In this document: positions 8,297 to 16,895 of the stretch, one piece after another
Layout of the letters: the number at the start of each line of letters is the position of its first letter
Numbering within the stretch: position 1 is the first letter of the stretch
DNA from: Hymenobacter aerophilus DSM 13606
Lineage (GTDB): Bacteria; Bacteroidota; Bacteroidia; Cytophagales; Hymenobacteraceae
DNA: 43,793 bases
Assembly (NCBI RefSeq): GCF_000382225.1
Contig: NZ_KB907827.1
Location: forward strand, 1 to 43,793
Direction: 5' to 3'
The notes under the pieces: model-generated
Told to the model about the DNA's origin: nothing
Seen by the model: only the letters and a program-made list of their open reading frames with translations
Databases searched by the model: none
Made by a program: the position numbers and the translations under genes

Positions 8297-9796
8297 CTAT
8301 CTGCCGGCGAATTTCTTGCGCAGTTCCACGATGGTGCCGCGGAACGATTTGTCGGAATCGATGAGGTCGGAAACGGTTTGCACCGAGTGGATGACGGTGC
8401 TATGGTCGCGGCCACCGAAGTGGTGGCCGATGCTTTTAAGCGAGTGGCTGGTGTGCTCCTTGGCGAAGTACATGGCTACCTGCCGGGCCGTTACCACTTC
8501 CTTTTTGCGCGTTTTGGCCTTCAGCAGCTCCAGCGGCACGCTGAAATACTCGGCGCAGGTTTTCTGAATGAAGTCGAGGTTGACTTCGGCCTCCACTTCC
8601 TCGATGATGTGGCGCAGGGCCTGCTTGGCCATTTCGAGGTCGATTTCGCGGCGGTTGAGGCTGCTTTGGGCCACCAGCGAAATCAGCACGCCTTCCAGCT
8701 CGCGCACGTTGGTGTTCACCGAGTGGGCCAGGTACTCCACTACCTGGGGCGGAATGTCGATGCCATCCTGCTGCATCTTGTTCTGGATGATGGCCATCCG
8801 CGTCTCGAAGTCGGGACTCTGCAAATCAGCCGTCAGGCCCCACTTGAAGCGCGAGAGCAGCCGGTCTTCGAGGCCCACCAAATCGCGCGGGGGGCGGTCG
8901 GAGGTCATCACAATCTGCTTGCCGGCCTGGTGCAGGTGGTTGAAGATGTGGAAGAACATCTCCTGCGTCTTGTCCTTGCCCGACAGAAACTGCACGTCGT
9001 CGAGAATCAGGATATCGACCAGCAGATAGAAGTTGGCGAAGTCCTGCACCTGGTTAGAGCGCAGGCTTTCAATGAACTGGTTGGTGAACTTCTCGGCCGA
9101 CACGTAGAGCACGAACTTGTCGGTGTTCGTGGCCTTGATGTGGTTGCCAATGGCCTGCACCAAATGGGTTTTGCCCAGGCCCACGCCGCCGTAAATCATC
9201 AGCGGGTTGAAGCTGGTGGTGCCGGGCTTGTTGGCCACGGCCAGCCCGGCCGAGCGCGAGAGGCGGTTACAGTCGCCCTCGATGTAGTTTTCGAAGGTGT
9301 AGGTAGCGTTGAGCTGCGACTTTAGATAGTCGCGGTCGATGCTTTTGCTGGCCTCGAACGGGTTGCGCAGGATGTTGGGGGCCGGGGCGGGCCGCACCGA
9401 AGCCGCGGCTGTGTTACGGGCCGAAGACGTTTGGGCGCTCTGGGCCAGCGAGGCGGCGGCGGGCGTAGTGGAGGCCACGGGGCCGGCGGCGCGGTGGGCA
9501 GTGGGCAGGTTGAGCGTGCGCGGCTTCTGCTGGGCGTTGCCCTGGTCGACCACAATGCTGTACTCCAGCCGCCCTTCCACGCCCAGCTCCTGATGGATGG
9601 CCCGCTTGAGCTCCTCGACGTAGTGCTCCTCCAGAAACTCGTAGAAATACGTGCTCGGCACCTGAATCAGGAGCACGTTATTGTGGAGCTGTACCGGCAC
9701 AATGGGCTGAAACCATGTGCGGTAGCTCTGCTCACCAATCGTTGATTTGATGACGCGAAGACAATTAGCCCAAACCGTATGGCAATCCTTCGACAT
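8297..9796 (-). CDS. dnaA: Chromosomal replication initiator protein DnaA
   Basis: DnaA binds the replication origin and melts it as an ATP-dependent filament. The protein shows the four-domain layout: domain I (about 1-80, VWANCLRVIKSTIGEQSYRTW), an Ala/Pro-rich domain II linker (about 85-145), the AAA+ domain with Walker A GGVGLGKTH (about 203-211) and Walker B ILILDDVQF (about 262-270), and the DNA-binding domain with the signature GGRDHSTVIHSV (about 467-478). The start is taken at the ATG at 9796, which gives MSKDCHTVW; an in-frame TTG lies one codon earlier. dnaN and gyrB are not adjacent, so synteny does not mark the origin here. Confidence 0.97.
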   Translation of the reverse strand: MSKDCHTVWANCLRVIKSTIGEQSYRTWFQPIVPVQLHNNVLLIQVPSTYFYEFLEEHYVEELKRAIHQELGVEGRLEYSIVVDQGNAQQKPRTLNLPTAHRAAGPVASTTPAAASLAQSAQTSSARNTAAASVRPAPAPNILRNPFEASKSIDRDYLKSQLNATYTFENYIEGDCNRLSRSAGLAVANKPGTTSFNPLMIYGGVGLGKTHLVQAIGNHIKATNTDKFVLYVSAEKFTNQFIESLRSNQVQDFANFYLLVDILILDDVQFLSGKDKTQEMFFHIFNHLHQAGKQIVMTSDRPPRDLVGLEDRLLSRFKWGLTADLQSPDFETRMAIIQNKMQQDGIDIPPQVVEYLAHSVNTNVRELEGVLISLVAQSSLNRREIDLEMAKQALRHIIEEVEAEVNLDFIQKTCAEYFSVPLELLKAKTRKKEVVTARQVAMYFAKEHTSHSLKSIGHHFGGRDHSTVIHSVQTVSDLIDSDKSFRGTIVELRKKFAGR

Positions 9797-9893
9797 CAAC
9801 TAAACAGGGCAAAAGCAACGGGCGTGCGGGTGAGGACAGAATGGGGCAAAGCGGGCAGCGCCGGGCCGCCTTTTTTTCAGGGGGAGACAAAAA

Positions 9894-9902
9894 TGTGGAA
9901 AA
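9894..9902. promoter_or_regulatory. Single DnaA-box-like site upstream of dnaA
   Basis: TGTGGAAAA differs at one position from the complement of the consensus box TTATCCACA. It lies 98 bp upstream of the dnaA start, a plausible place for autoregulation. Only one box is visible in the 179-bp spacer between dnaA and the metallophosphatase gene, so an origin is not supported. Confidence 0.35.
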
Positions 9903-9975
9903 CTCAGGAGACAAAAAACCCCGGGCAGGCTTGTATTTCATCCCATTTTAACACATCCGTAATCCGGCCTTCAAT

Positions 9976-10911
9976 CTACGCTACCGAAACCGGAAGCACG
10001 GCCGTAGCAGCCACCGTGGGCCGGCGGTTTTTGCGGTTGAAGGCGAAGTCGATGCGGCCCAGGTTGATGCCCGACCAGCCCACCTGGTTGATGAGCGTGG
10101 TGTGGCCGCCGGGGCCGGCAATGGGCTCGGGCTTGTCTAGAAACGTGTGCGTGTGGCCGCCCAGTATCAGGTCGATGCCGGCTACTTGCGCGGCCAGCTT
10201 GCGGTCGTCAATTTTGTCGCTGGCGTACTTGTAGCCCAGGTGCGAAAGGCAAATAACCAGGTCGCAACGCTCGGGGCCGCGCAGGCGCGTCACCATGTCG
10301 CGGGCCACGGCCCCGGGGTCGAGGTACTTGGTGGCGCCGAAGTTCTTGTCTTCCACCAGCCCGGCCATTTCGATGCCCATGCCGAACACGCCGATGCGCA
10401 CACCCTGCTTTTCGAACACCTTGTAGGGCTGGAAGCGGCCGGCCAAGATTGTGTCCGAAAAGTCGTAGTTGGCGCTCAGGAAGGGGAACGTGGCGTTGGG
10501 CAGCTGCTTGTGCAGGCCCTCCAGGCCGTTGTCGAAGTCGTGGTTGCCGAGCGTGCTGGCGTCGTAGGCCATCTGGCTCATGAGCTTGAACTCCAGCTCG
10601 CCCTGGAAAAAGTTGAAGTAGGGCGTGCCCTGCCAGATGTCGCCTGAGTCGAGCAGCAGCACGTTGGGCTCCTGCTGGCGCACCTGGGCCACCAGCGCCG
10701 CGCGCCGGGCCATGCCGCCCATACCGGCCCACTGCGCGGCATTGTCGGGGAACGGCTCGATGCGCGAGTGCATGTCGTTGGTGTGCAGAATGGTCAGGCG
10801 CACCGCCTTGTCGTCGGCGCCGGCCAGCGCCGGTACCGAGGCCGCGCCCATCACGCCCAGCGAGGCAACGCCCAGGCCGGTGTACTTCAGAAATTCGCGC
10901 CGGTTAATCAC
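9976..10911 (-). CDS. Tat-exported metallophosphatase (catalytic half of a split 5'-nucleotidase)
   Basis: A twin-arginine signal (NRREFLKYTGLG, followed by a hydrophobic stretch ending PALAG) precedes a calcineurin-like phosphoesterase domain. All metal motifs are present: LTILHTNDMHSR, LLLDSGDIWQGTPY, STLGNHDFDNG, LVICLSHLG and LILGGHTHTFLD. This is the N-terminal catalytic domain of UshA-type periplasmic 5'-nucleotidases, without the substrate-binding C-terminal domain, which is encoded by the next gene upstream. The start was placed at GTG 10911, giving M-INRREFLK with the Tat motif at the N-terminus; an ATG at 10959 would add 16 residues of repeat-derived sequence. Confidence 0.88.
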   Translation of the reverse strand: MINRREFLKYTGLGVASLGVMGAASVPALAGADDKAVRLTILHTNDMHSRIEPFPDNAAQWAGMGGMARRAALVAQVRQQEPNVLLLDSGDIWQGTPYFNFFQGELEFKLMSQMAYDASTLGNHDFDNGLEGLHKQLPNATFPFLSANYDFSDTILAGRFQPYKVFEKQGVRIGVFGMGIEMAGLVEDKNFGATKYLDPGAVARDMVTRLRGPERCDLVICLSHLGYKYASDKIDDRKLAAQVAGIDLILGGHTHTFLDKPEPIAGPGGHTTLINQVGWSGINLGRIDFAFNRKNRRPTVAATAVLPVSVA

Positions 10912-11137
10912 TGATTTTCGCTGATTTAGGGAGGATGACGCTGATTCAAAAGTCAGCATTCATCTTAAATGAGTAAAAAGATCTAGGAAAGGCAGACTGA
11001 GCACCTGAAAGTGAAAGTGCAGGAAGTTTACAATCGACCAAAGCAGGCTCGTCCGATTGACTTTTCGCTGCTGCACAGCCAGCAGGCTACTGCCTAATTA
11101 GCAGAATCAGCTTTAGAATCAGCGCGAATCTGTGATT
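10906..11137. repeat. Inverted pair of 21-bp repeats bounding an intercistronic spacer
   Basis: Two copies of an AATCAC.GATT..CGCTGATT element match at 18 of 21 positions in opposite orientation, at 10906-10926 and 11117-11137. One overlaps the start codon of the metallophosphatase gene and the other the last codons of the 5'-nucleotidase C-domain gene (its ...ITDSR end). A related ATCTGTGATTAAA stretch overlaps the stop codon of the DivIVA gene at about 35013-35026. The rest of the spacer shows no gene. Confidence 0.6.
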
Positions 11138-11883
11138 CTTCCTTCGATGGTGGCCTGCACGGGTTTGCCCTGGGCCGTTTGCTCCTTGATGTAGGTCATG
11201 ATGGCATCGCGCAGCAGCACGCCGGTACCCTCGGGCTTGAGCGGCTTGAAGAACGCCATGGCGTCGCCGCCGCCGGCCAGGTAGTCGGAAATGGCAATGG
11301 CGTAGTTGCGGCTGACATCGAAGGGCTGGCCGCCGATGAGGATGGCGCCGGGCTTGCCCTCCGGGGTAACTGTGAACGTGGCCCCCGAAACGGCCATTTT
11401 GGTGCGGGCTGCATAGTCGAAGAGCTGCTGCACTACGGCGCCGGGCGCATCGAGCACGACCAGCTGGTTTTCAAACGGCATCAGCTCGAACACCGTGCCC
11501 ACCGTAACGGGCCCGGCCGGAATGGGCGCCCGCAGGCCGCCGTTGGTCATCACGCCCAGCGGAATGGGCCGCCCCAGCGCCTTGCTGGCCTCGGTGCGCT
11601 GCAAATCGGCCACGAAGTTCGACAGCAGCGACTCGCCCGATTTCTTGGTCAGGGCCACCGGAGCGTTGCCCAACACGGTCGTCATCTGCGACACCACTTT
11701 CTCGCGGTAGGGCGCAATGGTGGCCGTGGCGCGGGCGTCGTCGGGAATAGCTTTGCCGAGCGGCTGCGCCGTGATGGGGGCCAGCCGGGCCTGGGGCTGG
11801 TAGGCGGCCCGCTGGCAGGCCGGCGTGAGGGCCACGGTGGCCAGCAGGCCCAGGGCGGCAATGGAGGAACGAAGAGTACGCAT
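11119..11883 (-). CDS. 5'-nucleotidase C-terminal domain lipoprotein
   Basis: The 254-residue product begins MRTLRSSIAALGLLATVALTPAC-type lipoprotein signal with the Cys at about residue 23. It contains the 5'-nucleotidase C-terminal (substrate-binding) domain: SLLSNFVADLQRTEA, GVMTNGGLRAPIPAGPVTVGTVFELMPFENQLVV, YAIAISDYLAGGGDAM. In UshA-type enzymes this domain is fused behind the metallophosphatase. Here it is a separate gene placed immediately upstream of the catalytic half, in the same orientation and 207 bp away. The start at 11883 is preferred because it yields the signal peptide and follows a -7 box at 11917-11924; the frame stays open upstream. Confidence 0.87.
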   Translation of the reverse strand: MRTLRSSIAALGLLATVALTPACQRAAYQPQARLAPITAQPLGKAIPDDARATATIAPYREKVVSQMTTVLGNAPVALTKKSGESLLSNFVADLQRTEASKALGRPIPLGVMTNGGLRAPIPAGPVTVGTVFELMPFENQLVVLDAPGAVVQQLFDYAARTKMAVSGATFTVTPEGKPGAILIGGQPFDVSRNYAIAISDYLAGGGDAMAFFKPLKPEGTGVLLRDAIMTYIKEQTAQGKPVQATIEGRITDSR

Positions 11884-11916
11884 TGGCAAGTTGGCCGCAG
11901 ACAGGAAAGCGGGCTG

Positions 11917-11924
11917 CAAAGGTA
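11917..11924 (-). promoter_or_regulatory. Bacteroidota -7 box for the split 5'-nucleotidase genes
   Basis: On the minus strand it reads TACCTTTG, an exact match to TAnnTTTG, about 33 nt before the ATG at 11883. No clear -33 TTG is seen. Confidence 0.55.
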
Positions 11925-12090
11925 AGCCACCGCGGGCGTAGTTGGGCGCGTTCGGCAGTTCCTTGCTATTCGTCAAACGATTTTATGTTCCGATTGAAGC
12001 TACCGTTATATAGCGGTGGCCATTTGTCAGACCGCCGAGCCACAGGCTGGCAATTTCCCGCGCCAAACCCGATTTCCGGCCCTTACCCCC

Positions 12091-12098
12091 TATCTTTA
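12091..12098 (+). promoter_or_regulatory. Possible -7 box for mutA
   Basis: TATCTTTA differs from TAnnTTTG only in the last base and lies 46 nt before the mutA ATG. The 261-bp divergent spacer (11884-12144) otherwise shows no gene. Confidence 0.45.
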
Positions 12099-12144
12099 AC
12101 CCGCGCCTTCGGGTGCGCTATTTCCCACCCCACCCCGCTGCCCC

Positions 12145-13938
12145 ATGGCCGATTCGCCGCAACCCGCGCCGGTTTCCTTTCCCGAATTTCAACCCCTGAC
12201 CACCGCCCAGTGGCAGGCACGCCTGGCCCGCGACCTGAAGGGCCAGGACCCGGCCACCCTGCGCTGGCCCACGCCCGACGGCTTTACGGTGGAACCCTTC
12301 TATCACCAGGAAGCCCTGGCGCAGCTGGGCGGCGCGCCCGCGCCGCTGGTGCGGCCAGCCGGCCGCGGCTGGCGCAACGTGCCTACCTACGCGGTGCCGG
12401 CCACCAGCCGCGGCCACGAAGCCATTGATAGGGCCGCCGCGGCACTAAAGCTCGGAGCCCAAGGCGCCCACTTCGTGCTGGCCCAGGCCGATGAGTTCGA
12501 CGCCGAGTACCTGGCGCAGCAGCTGCCGCTGGCCGATACCTACGTGGGCTACTCGCTGCGGCGTGGCGCGGCCGGGCTGCTGGCGCGGCTGGCCGTAGCT
12601 GCCGCAGGGCCGTTGCGCGGCTTTCTGGTGCTCGACCCCATCACCCACCACGTGCCCGACCTGGTTTCGCAGCAGGATGAGCTGCGGGCCGCGCTGCTTG
12701 CCAGCCGCGCCTGGCCCGAGTTCCGGGCCTTAGGGCTGGACGTGGCCTACTACGGCAACCGCGGGGCCACGGCCACCCAGCAGCTTGCCTTCGCCCTGAG
12801 CACGGCCGCCCACTACCTCAGCCAGCTGCCCACCGACGAGCTGACCGTGGCCGAAGTGGCCGCCGCGCTGCACCTGCACGTGGCCGTGGCGCCCAACTAC
12901 TTCTTCGAAATTGCCAAGCTGCGGGCCCTGCGCCGGCTGTGGGCCACGCTGCTGCACGCCTACGGGCTGTCAGCCGAGGCGGCCCAACAGCTCACGATTT
13001 TCGCCAGCACCGCCACCTGGAGCCAGACCACCCTCGACCCGCACACCAACCTGCTGCGCCACGCCACCGAGGCTATGAGCGCGGTGCTGGGCGGGGCCGA
13101 TGCCGTGAGCGTGGGCACCTTCGACAGCCTGTTTCACGAGCCCAACGAGTTTGCCGAGCGGCTGGCCCGCAACCTACCCGTTTTGCTGCGCGAGGAGGCC
13201 CACCTGGGCCAGGTGCAGGACCCGGCCGCCGGCTCCTACTACCTCGAAACCCTCACCGACACGCTGGCCCGCGAGGCCTGGGCCCTGTTCCAGCAGCTCG
13301 AAGAAGCCGGCGGACTGCCCGCCGCTACCGGCCGGGTACTGGCGCTGCTGCACGAGGCGGCCCAGACGCAGTTCCGGCGCATTGCCACCGGCGAGCAGGT
13401 GGTAGTAGGCACCAACCGTTACCAGAACGCCCAGGAGCAGTTCGATTTCAACCCCAAGCGCCTGTTGCGCAGCCCTACCTTCGATACCACCCGCGCCACC
13501 TACCCCACCGAGGTGCTGCGGCTGGCCACGGCCCTGCACTTCGAGCGGCGCGAGCTGAAAAAGAAGCGGGCGGCGCTGGTGCTGCTGGGCACCCACACGA
13601 ACGAAATCATCCTCGAATCTTTCCTGCGCACGTTGCCCGCCACCGAGCGGCCCGAGCTACAGCACGCGCATCCCGAGGGCACGCTGTCGGTGCTGTTTTC
13701 CTCGGCCGAGCAGGCCACGCTCATGTACGCCACGCCCCTGCAGTTCGGCCGGCTGGCCCGCACCATCAACGGCGTTCCGCTCGATGAGGCTGGCTTTATT
13801 CCGCCCGCGCTGCTCACGGCCGATCTGGCCACCATGCAGGAAGCCGTGCAGGTATTCGGGCTGAAGGAGTTTACGGTGGAAGGCTACAGCACCGAAGACG
13901 TATTGGCCCGCTTGCAGGGGAGACCTATTAAGAGTTAG
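12145..13938 (+). CDS. mutA: Methylmalonyl-CoA mutase, small subunit
   Basis: The 597-residue product is the non-catalytic partner of MutB in the heterodimeric B12 enzyme that interconverts (R)-methylmalonyl-CoA and succinyl-CoA. The first half shows the mutase TIM-barrel family fold (FPEFQPLTTAQWQARLARDLKG, PTPDGFTVEPFYHQ, YFFEIAKLRALRRLWATLL, VQDPAAGSYYLETLTDTLA). The C-terminal B12-like domain lacks the DxHxxG cobalamin motif, as expected for the small subunit. It precedes mutB in the usual order, but an AT-rich degraded gene separates them, so the subunits are not directly abutting. Confidence 0.93.
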   Translation: MADSPQPAPVSFPEFQPLTTAQWQARLARDLKGQDPATLRWPTPDGFTVEPFYHQEALAQLGGAPAPLVRPAGRGWRNVPTYAVPATSRGHEAIDRAAAALKLGAQGAHFVLAQADEFDAEYLAQQLPLADTYVGYSLRRGAAGLLARLAVAAAGPLRGFLVLDPITHHVPDLVSQQDELRAALLASRAWPEFRALGLDVAYYGNRGATATQQLAFALSTAAHYLSQLPTDELTVAEVAAALHLHVAVAPNYFFEIAKLRALRRLWATLLHAYGLSAEAAQQLTIFASTATWSQTTLDPHTNLLRHATEAMSAVLGGADAVSVGTFDSLFHEPNEFAERLARNLPVLLREEAHLGQVQDPAAGSYYLETLTDTLAREAWALFQQLEEAGGLPAATGRVLALLHEAAQTQFRRIATGEQVVVGTNRYQNAQEQFDFNPKRLLRSPTFDTTRATYPTEVLRLATALHFERRELKKKRAALVLLGTHTNEIILESFLRTLPATERPELQHAHPEGTLSVLFSSAEQATLMYATPLQFGRLARTINGVPLDEAGFIPPALLTADLATMQEAVQVFGLKEFTVEGYSTEDVLARLQGRPIKS

Positions 13939-13996
13939 AAGTGAATAATCATTAGCTAAATTTTAGTTCACAAAATCATCTGTAGACTAAAAGCCT

Positions 13997-14476
13997 ATGA
14001 GAGTTACCAGCAAGTTATTAGTCGGATTACTCTCATTGCCAATAATAGCAGCGGCAGCAGTTCTTTATCTCCGTCAAGAACCCGCATCATCGCGCTTTTA
14101 TATAGATAATGATTTACCAGATGATGTCTGGTAAATTCCAATTATTGCACCGTATAAGTTAGTTACAGCTGATTGCTGCCGCGAATGGAATTTTCAGTAT
14201 AACGTGAATTTTAGTGCCGACTCTATCAACTACGAGCAAGAATTCATTGTTTTCCATGACAGTTTCAAGCATCAATATGGCTTTTATAGCACTGTGGAAA
14301 AGAAACTTTATCAATCAAATGGCTTTTCACAGTTTGCAAATTTTGCTGATTCTGTTGGCATAAGCCGAACCCTGTATTGCGCCGAAGCTGTGCATAAGTG
14401 CTGGCGAGAAACCAGACAGCTTCCTTGGGCGAAGGAAATCTTCTTCCAGGATTACAGTCCAAGTATTAGTGAGTAG
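13997..14476 (+). pseudogene. AT-rich membrane-anchored protein gene broken by a nonsense codon
   Basis: A continuous frame of 159 codons runs from ATG 13997 to TAG 14474-14476, interrupted only by one in-frame TAA at 14132-14134 (codon 46). The first part encodes a signal anchor (MRVTSKLLVGLLSLPIIAAA) and ends DDVW; the second continues IPIIAPYKLVTADCC and is soluble with several Cys. The reading frame, base composition and topology are consistent across the stop, so it looks like one gene disabled by a single point mutation, not two genes. A GTG at 14204 could restart translation of the C-terminal 90 codons but would lack the anchor. The gene sits between mutA and mutB and is clearly lower in GC than both, suggesting insertion. 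The family was not recognised. Confidence 0.65.
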
Positions 14477-14500
14477 CTCGCTACTAAATACCCTTCCCAC

Positions 14501-16726
14501 ATGCACCCCGACTTCTCCCAGATACCCTACGACGCTGCCCAGCTGCCCGCGCCGGCTCCCGCTTCCGACGCTACGGTTGCCACGCCCGAAGGCATCAACC
14601 TAAAGCCCTTCTACACCGCCGCCGATGTGCAGCACCTCGACCACCTGGGGTTTGGGGCGGGCGTGGCGCCCTACCTGCGGGGGCCCTACAGCTCGATGTA
14701 CGTGCAGAAACCCTGGACCGTGCGCCAGTACGCCGGTTTTAGCACGGCCGAGGAAAGCAACGCCTTCTACCGCCGCAACCTGGCCGGCGGGCAGAAGGGC
14801 CTGAGCGTGGCCTTCGACCTGGCCACCCACCGGGGCTACGACTCCGACCACCCGCGCGTGGTGGGCGACGTGGGCAAGGCCGGCGTGGCCATCGACTCGG
14901 TGGAGGATATGAAGCTGCTGTTCGACCAGATTCCGCTCGACCAGATGTCGGTGAGCATGACCATGAACGGGGCCGTGCTACCCATTATGGCCTTTTATAT
15001 TGTGGCGGCCGAGGAACAGGGCGTGGGGCCGGAGAAGCTGGCGGGCACCATTCAGAACGATATTCTGAAGGAGTTCATGGTGCGCAACACCTACATCTAC
15101 CCGCCGCTGCCGAGCATGCGCATCATTGCCGACATCTTCGCCTACACGGCCGAGCGCATGCCCAAGTTCAACTCCATCAGCATCTCGGGCTACCACATGC
15201 AGGAGGCCGGCGCCACGGCCGATATCGAGCTGGCCTACACCCTCGCCGACGGCCTGGAGTACGTGCGGGCCGGCTTGGCCGCCGGGCTCAAGATTGATGA
15301 TTTCGCGCCCCGGCTGTCGTTTTTCTGGGCCATTGGCATGAACCACTTCATGGAAATTGCCAAGCTCCGGGCAGGGCGGCTGCTGTGGGCCAAGCTCATC
15401 CAGCAGTTCAACCCCCAGAACCAGAAAAGCCTGGCGTTGCGCACGCACTGCCAGACCTCGGGCTACTCGCTCACCGAGCAGGACCCGTTCAATAACGTGG
15501 CCCGCACGGCCGTAGAGGCGCTGGCCGCCGTGCTCGGCGGCACCCAGAGCCTGCACACCAACGCCCTCGACGAGGCCATTGCCCTGCCCACCGATTTCTC
15601 GGCCCGCATTGCCCGCAATACCCAGTTGTATTTGCAGCACGAAACCGACGTTACCCGCGTGGTAGACCCCTGGGGCGGCTCCTACTACGTGGAGACCCTC
15701 ACCCACGAGCTGGCCGACAAAGCCTGGGCCCTGATGAATGAGGTGGAGGAACTGGGCGGCATGGCCAAGGCCATCGAAACCGGCCTGCCCAAGATGCGCA
15801 TCGAGGAGGCCGCCGCCCGCAAACAGGCCCGCATCGACTCGAACAAGGAAATTGTGGTGGGCGTGAACCGCTACCGCCCCAGCGAGGAGCAGCAAATCGA
15901 CGTGCTCGACATCGACAACGCCGCCGTGCGCGAGTCGCAGATTGCCCGCCTGCAGCATACCAAAGCCAACCGCGACGAAGCCGCCGTGCTAGCGGCGCTG
16001 GCGGCCCTCACGGAGGCGGCTGGCGCACCCCACCCCCCATCCCCCTCCCCTCCGGGAGAGGGGGAGCCTGACGGACTCATCAGAACTGAATCGACTGGCT
16101 CCCCCTCTCCTGAGGAGAGGGGGCCGGGGGGTGAGGTCAACTTGTTGGCCCTGGCCGTGGAGGCCGCCCGCGCCCGCGCCACGCTGGGCGAGATTTCGGA
16201 TGCGCTGGAGAAGGTGTACGGCCGCCACCAGGCCACTATCCGGGCTATTTCGGGGGTTTATTCGCAGGAGATGAGCTACGACGAGCAGTTTGCCAAGGCC
16301 CGCGAGATGGCCGACGAATTTGCCGGGCGCGAGGGCCGCCGCCCCCGCATGCTGGTGGCCAAAATGGGCCAGGACGGCCACGACCGGGGCTCCAAAATCA
16401 TTGCCACCTCCTTCGCCGACGTGGGCTTCGACGTGGACATTGCGCCCCTGTTCCAGACCCCCGACGAGGTAGCCCGTCAGGCCGCCGAAAACGACGTGCA
16501 CGTAGTAGGCGTGAGCAGTCTGGCCGCCGGCCACAAAACCCTGATTCCGCAGCTGCTCGCGGAGCTCAAGCAGCTCGACCGCGAAGATATCCTCGTCATT
16601 GCCGGCGGCGTCATCCCAGCCCAGGACTACCAGTTTCTCTTCGATGCCGGAGTGGCCGGCGTCTACGGCCCCGGCACCGTCATTGCCGTAGCTGCCCAGG
16701 AGATTCTGGGGAAGCTGGGGGAGTAA
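14501..16726 (+). CDS. mutB: Methylmalonyl-CoA mutase, large catalytic subunit
   Basis: The 741-residue product has the substrate-binding TIM barrel at the N-terminus ([56 protein letters not shown]) and the cobalamin-binding domain at the C-terminus with [11 protein letters not shown] (the DxHxxG motif, His about 627 as cobalt ligand) and IAGGVIP. It catalyses the radical rearrangement of methylmalonyl-CoA and succinyl-CoA. The protein is about 37 residues longer than expected because an in-frame palindromic DNA repeat (16029-16140) encodes a Pro/Gly/Glu-rich stretch at about residues 510-547, exactly in the linker between the two domains. Both flanking domains are intact, so the enzyme is probably still functional. 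Confidence 0.96.
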   Translation: MHPDFSQIPYDAAQLPAPAPASDATVATPEGINLKPFYTAADVQHLDHLGFGAGVAPYLRGPYSSMYVQKPWTVRQYAGFSTAEESNAFYRRNLAGGQKGLSVAFDLATHRGYDSDHPRVVGDVGKAGVAIDSVEDMKLLFDQIPLDQMSVSMTMNGAVLPIMAFYIVAAEEQGVGPEKLAGTIQNDILKEFMVRNTYIYPPLPSMRIIADIFAYTAERMPKFNSISISGYHMQEAGATADIELAYTLADGLEYVRAGLAAGLKIDDFAPRLSFFWAIGMNHFMEIAKLRAGRLLWAKLIQQFNPQNQKSLALRTHCQTSGYSLTEQDPFNNVARTAVEALAAVLGGTQSLHTNALDEAIALPTDFSARIARNTQLYLQHETDVTRVVDPWGGSYYVETLTHELADKAWALMNEVEELGGMAKAIETGLPKMRIEEAAARKQARIDSNKEIVVGVNRYRPSEEQQIDVLDIDNAAVRESQIARLQHTKANRDEAAVLAALAALTEAAGAPHPPSPSPPGEGEPDGLIRTESTGSPSPEERGPGGEVNLLALAVEAARARATLGEISDALEKVYGRHQATIRAISGVYSQEMSYDEQFAKAREMADEFAGREGRRPRMLVAKMGQDGHDRGSKIIATSFADVGFDVDIAPLFQTPDEVARQAAENDVHVVGVSSLAAGHKTLIPQLLAELKQLDREDILVIAGGVIPAQDYQFLFDAGVAGVYGPGTVIAVAAQEILGKLGE
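16029..16140. repeat. In-frame two-hairpin palindromic repeat inside mutB
   Basis: Two GC-rich hairpins, 16041-16064 (CCCCCTC...GAGGGGG) and 16101-16123 (CCCCCTCTCC-TGA-GGAGAGGGGG, a perfect stem), flank a 36-nt spacer. Outer CACCCCCC and GGGGGGTG arms pair with each other, giving an overall dyad of about 105 bp. The length is compatible with a whole number of codons, so the mutB frame is kept and the insert is read as [13 protein letters not shown]...[12 protein letters not shown]. The same C-run/G-run architecture is typical of REP-like elements usually found between genes; no other copy of this family is visible in the window. Confidence 0.85.
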
Positions 16727-16895
16727 ATCGGTGAAGTGAATTTGATCAGGCAGCAGACTAAAGTGGAGCGATATGGCGTTTTACAGTTGTGCTCAGAATT
16801 CCCTCATAGCAACGTAGCAAGCCAGTCTCGCTATTAGTAAACAAGTAGCACATCACTTTATTTTATTTTAGACCACCGTCTTTAATTCAGCACAC

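Noticed and set aside
9800..9975. Replication origin next to dnaA
   Set aside because: Only one imperfect DnaA box and no AT-rich unwinding stretch or box cluster is visible.
14204..14476. Independent 90-residue gene starting at GTG
   Set aside because: It is in frame with the upstream signal-anchor piece and separated only by one stop codon, which is better explained as a single broken gene.
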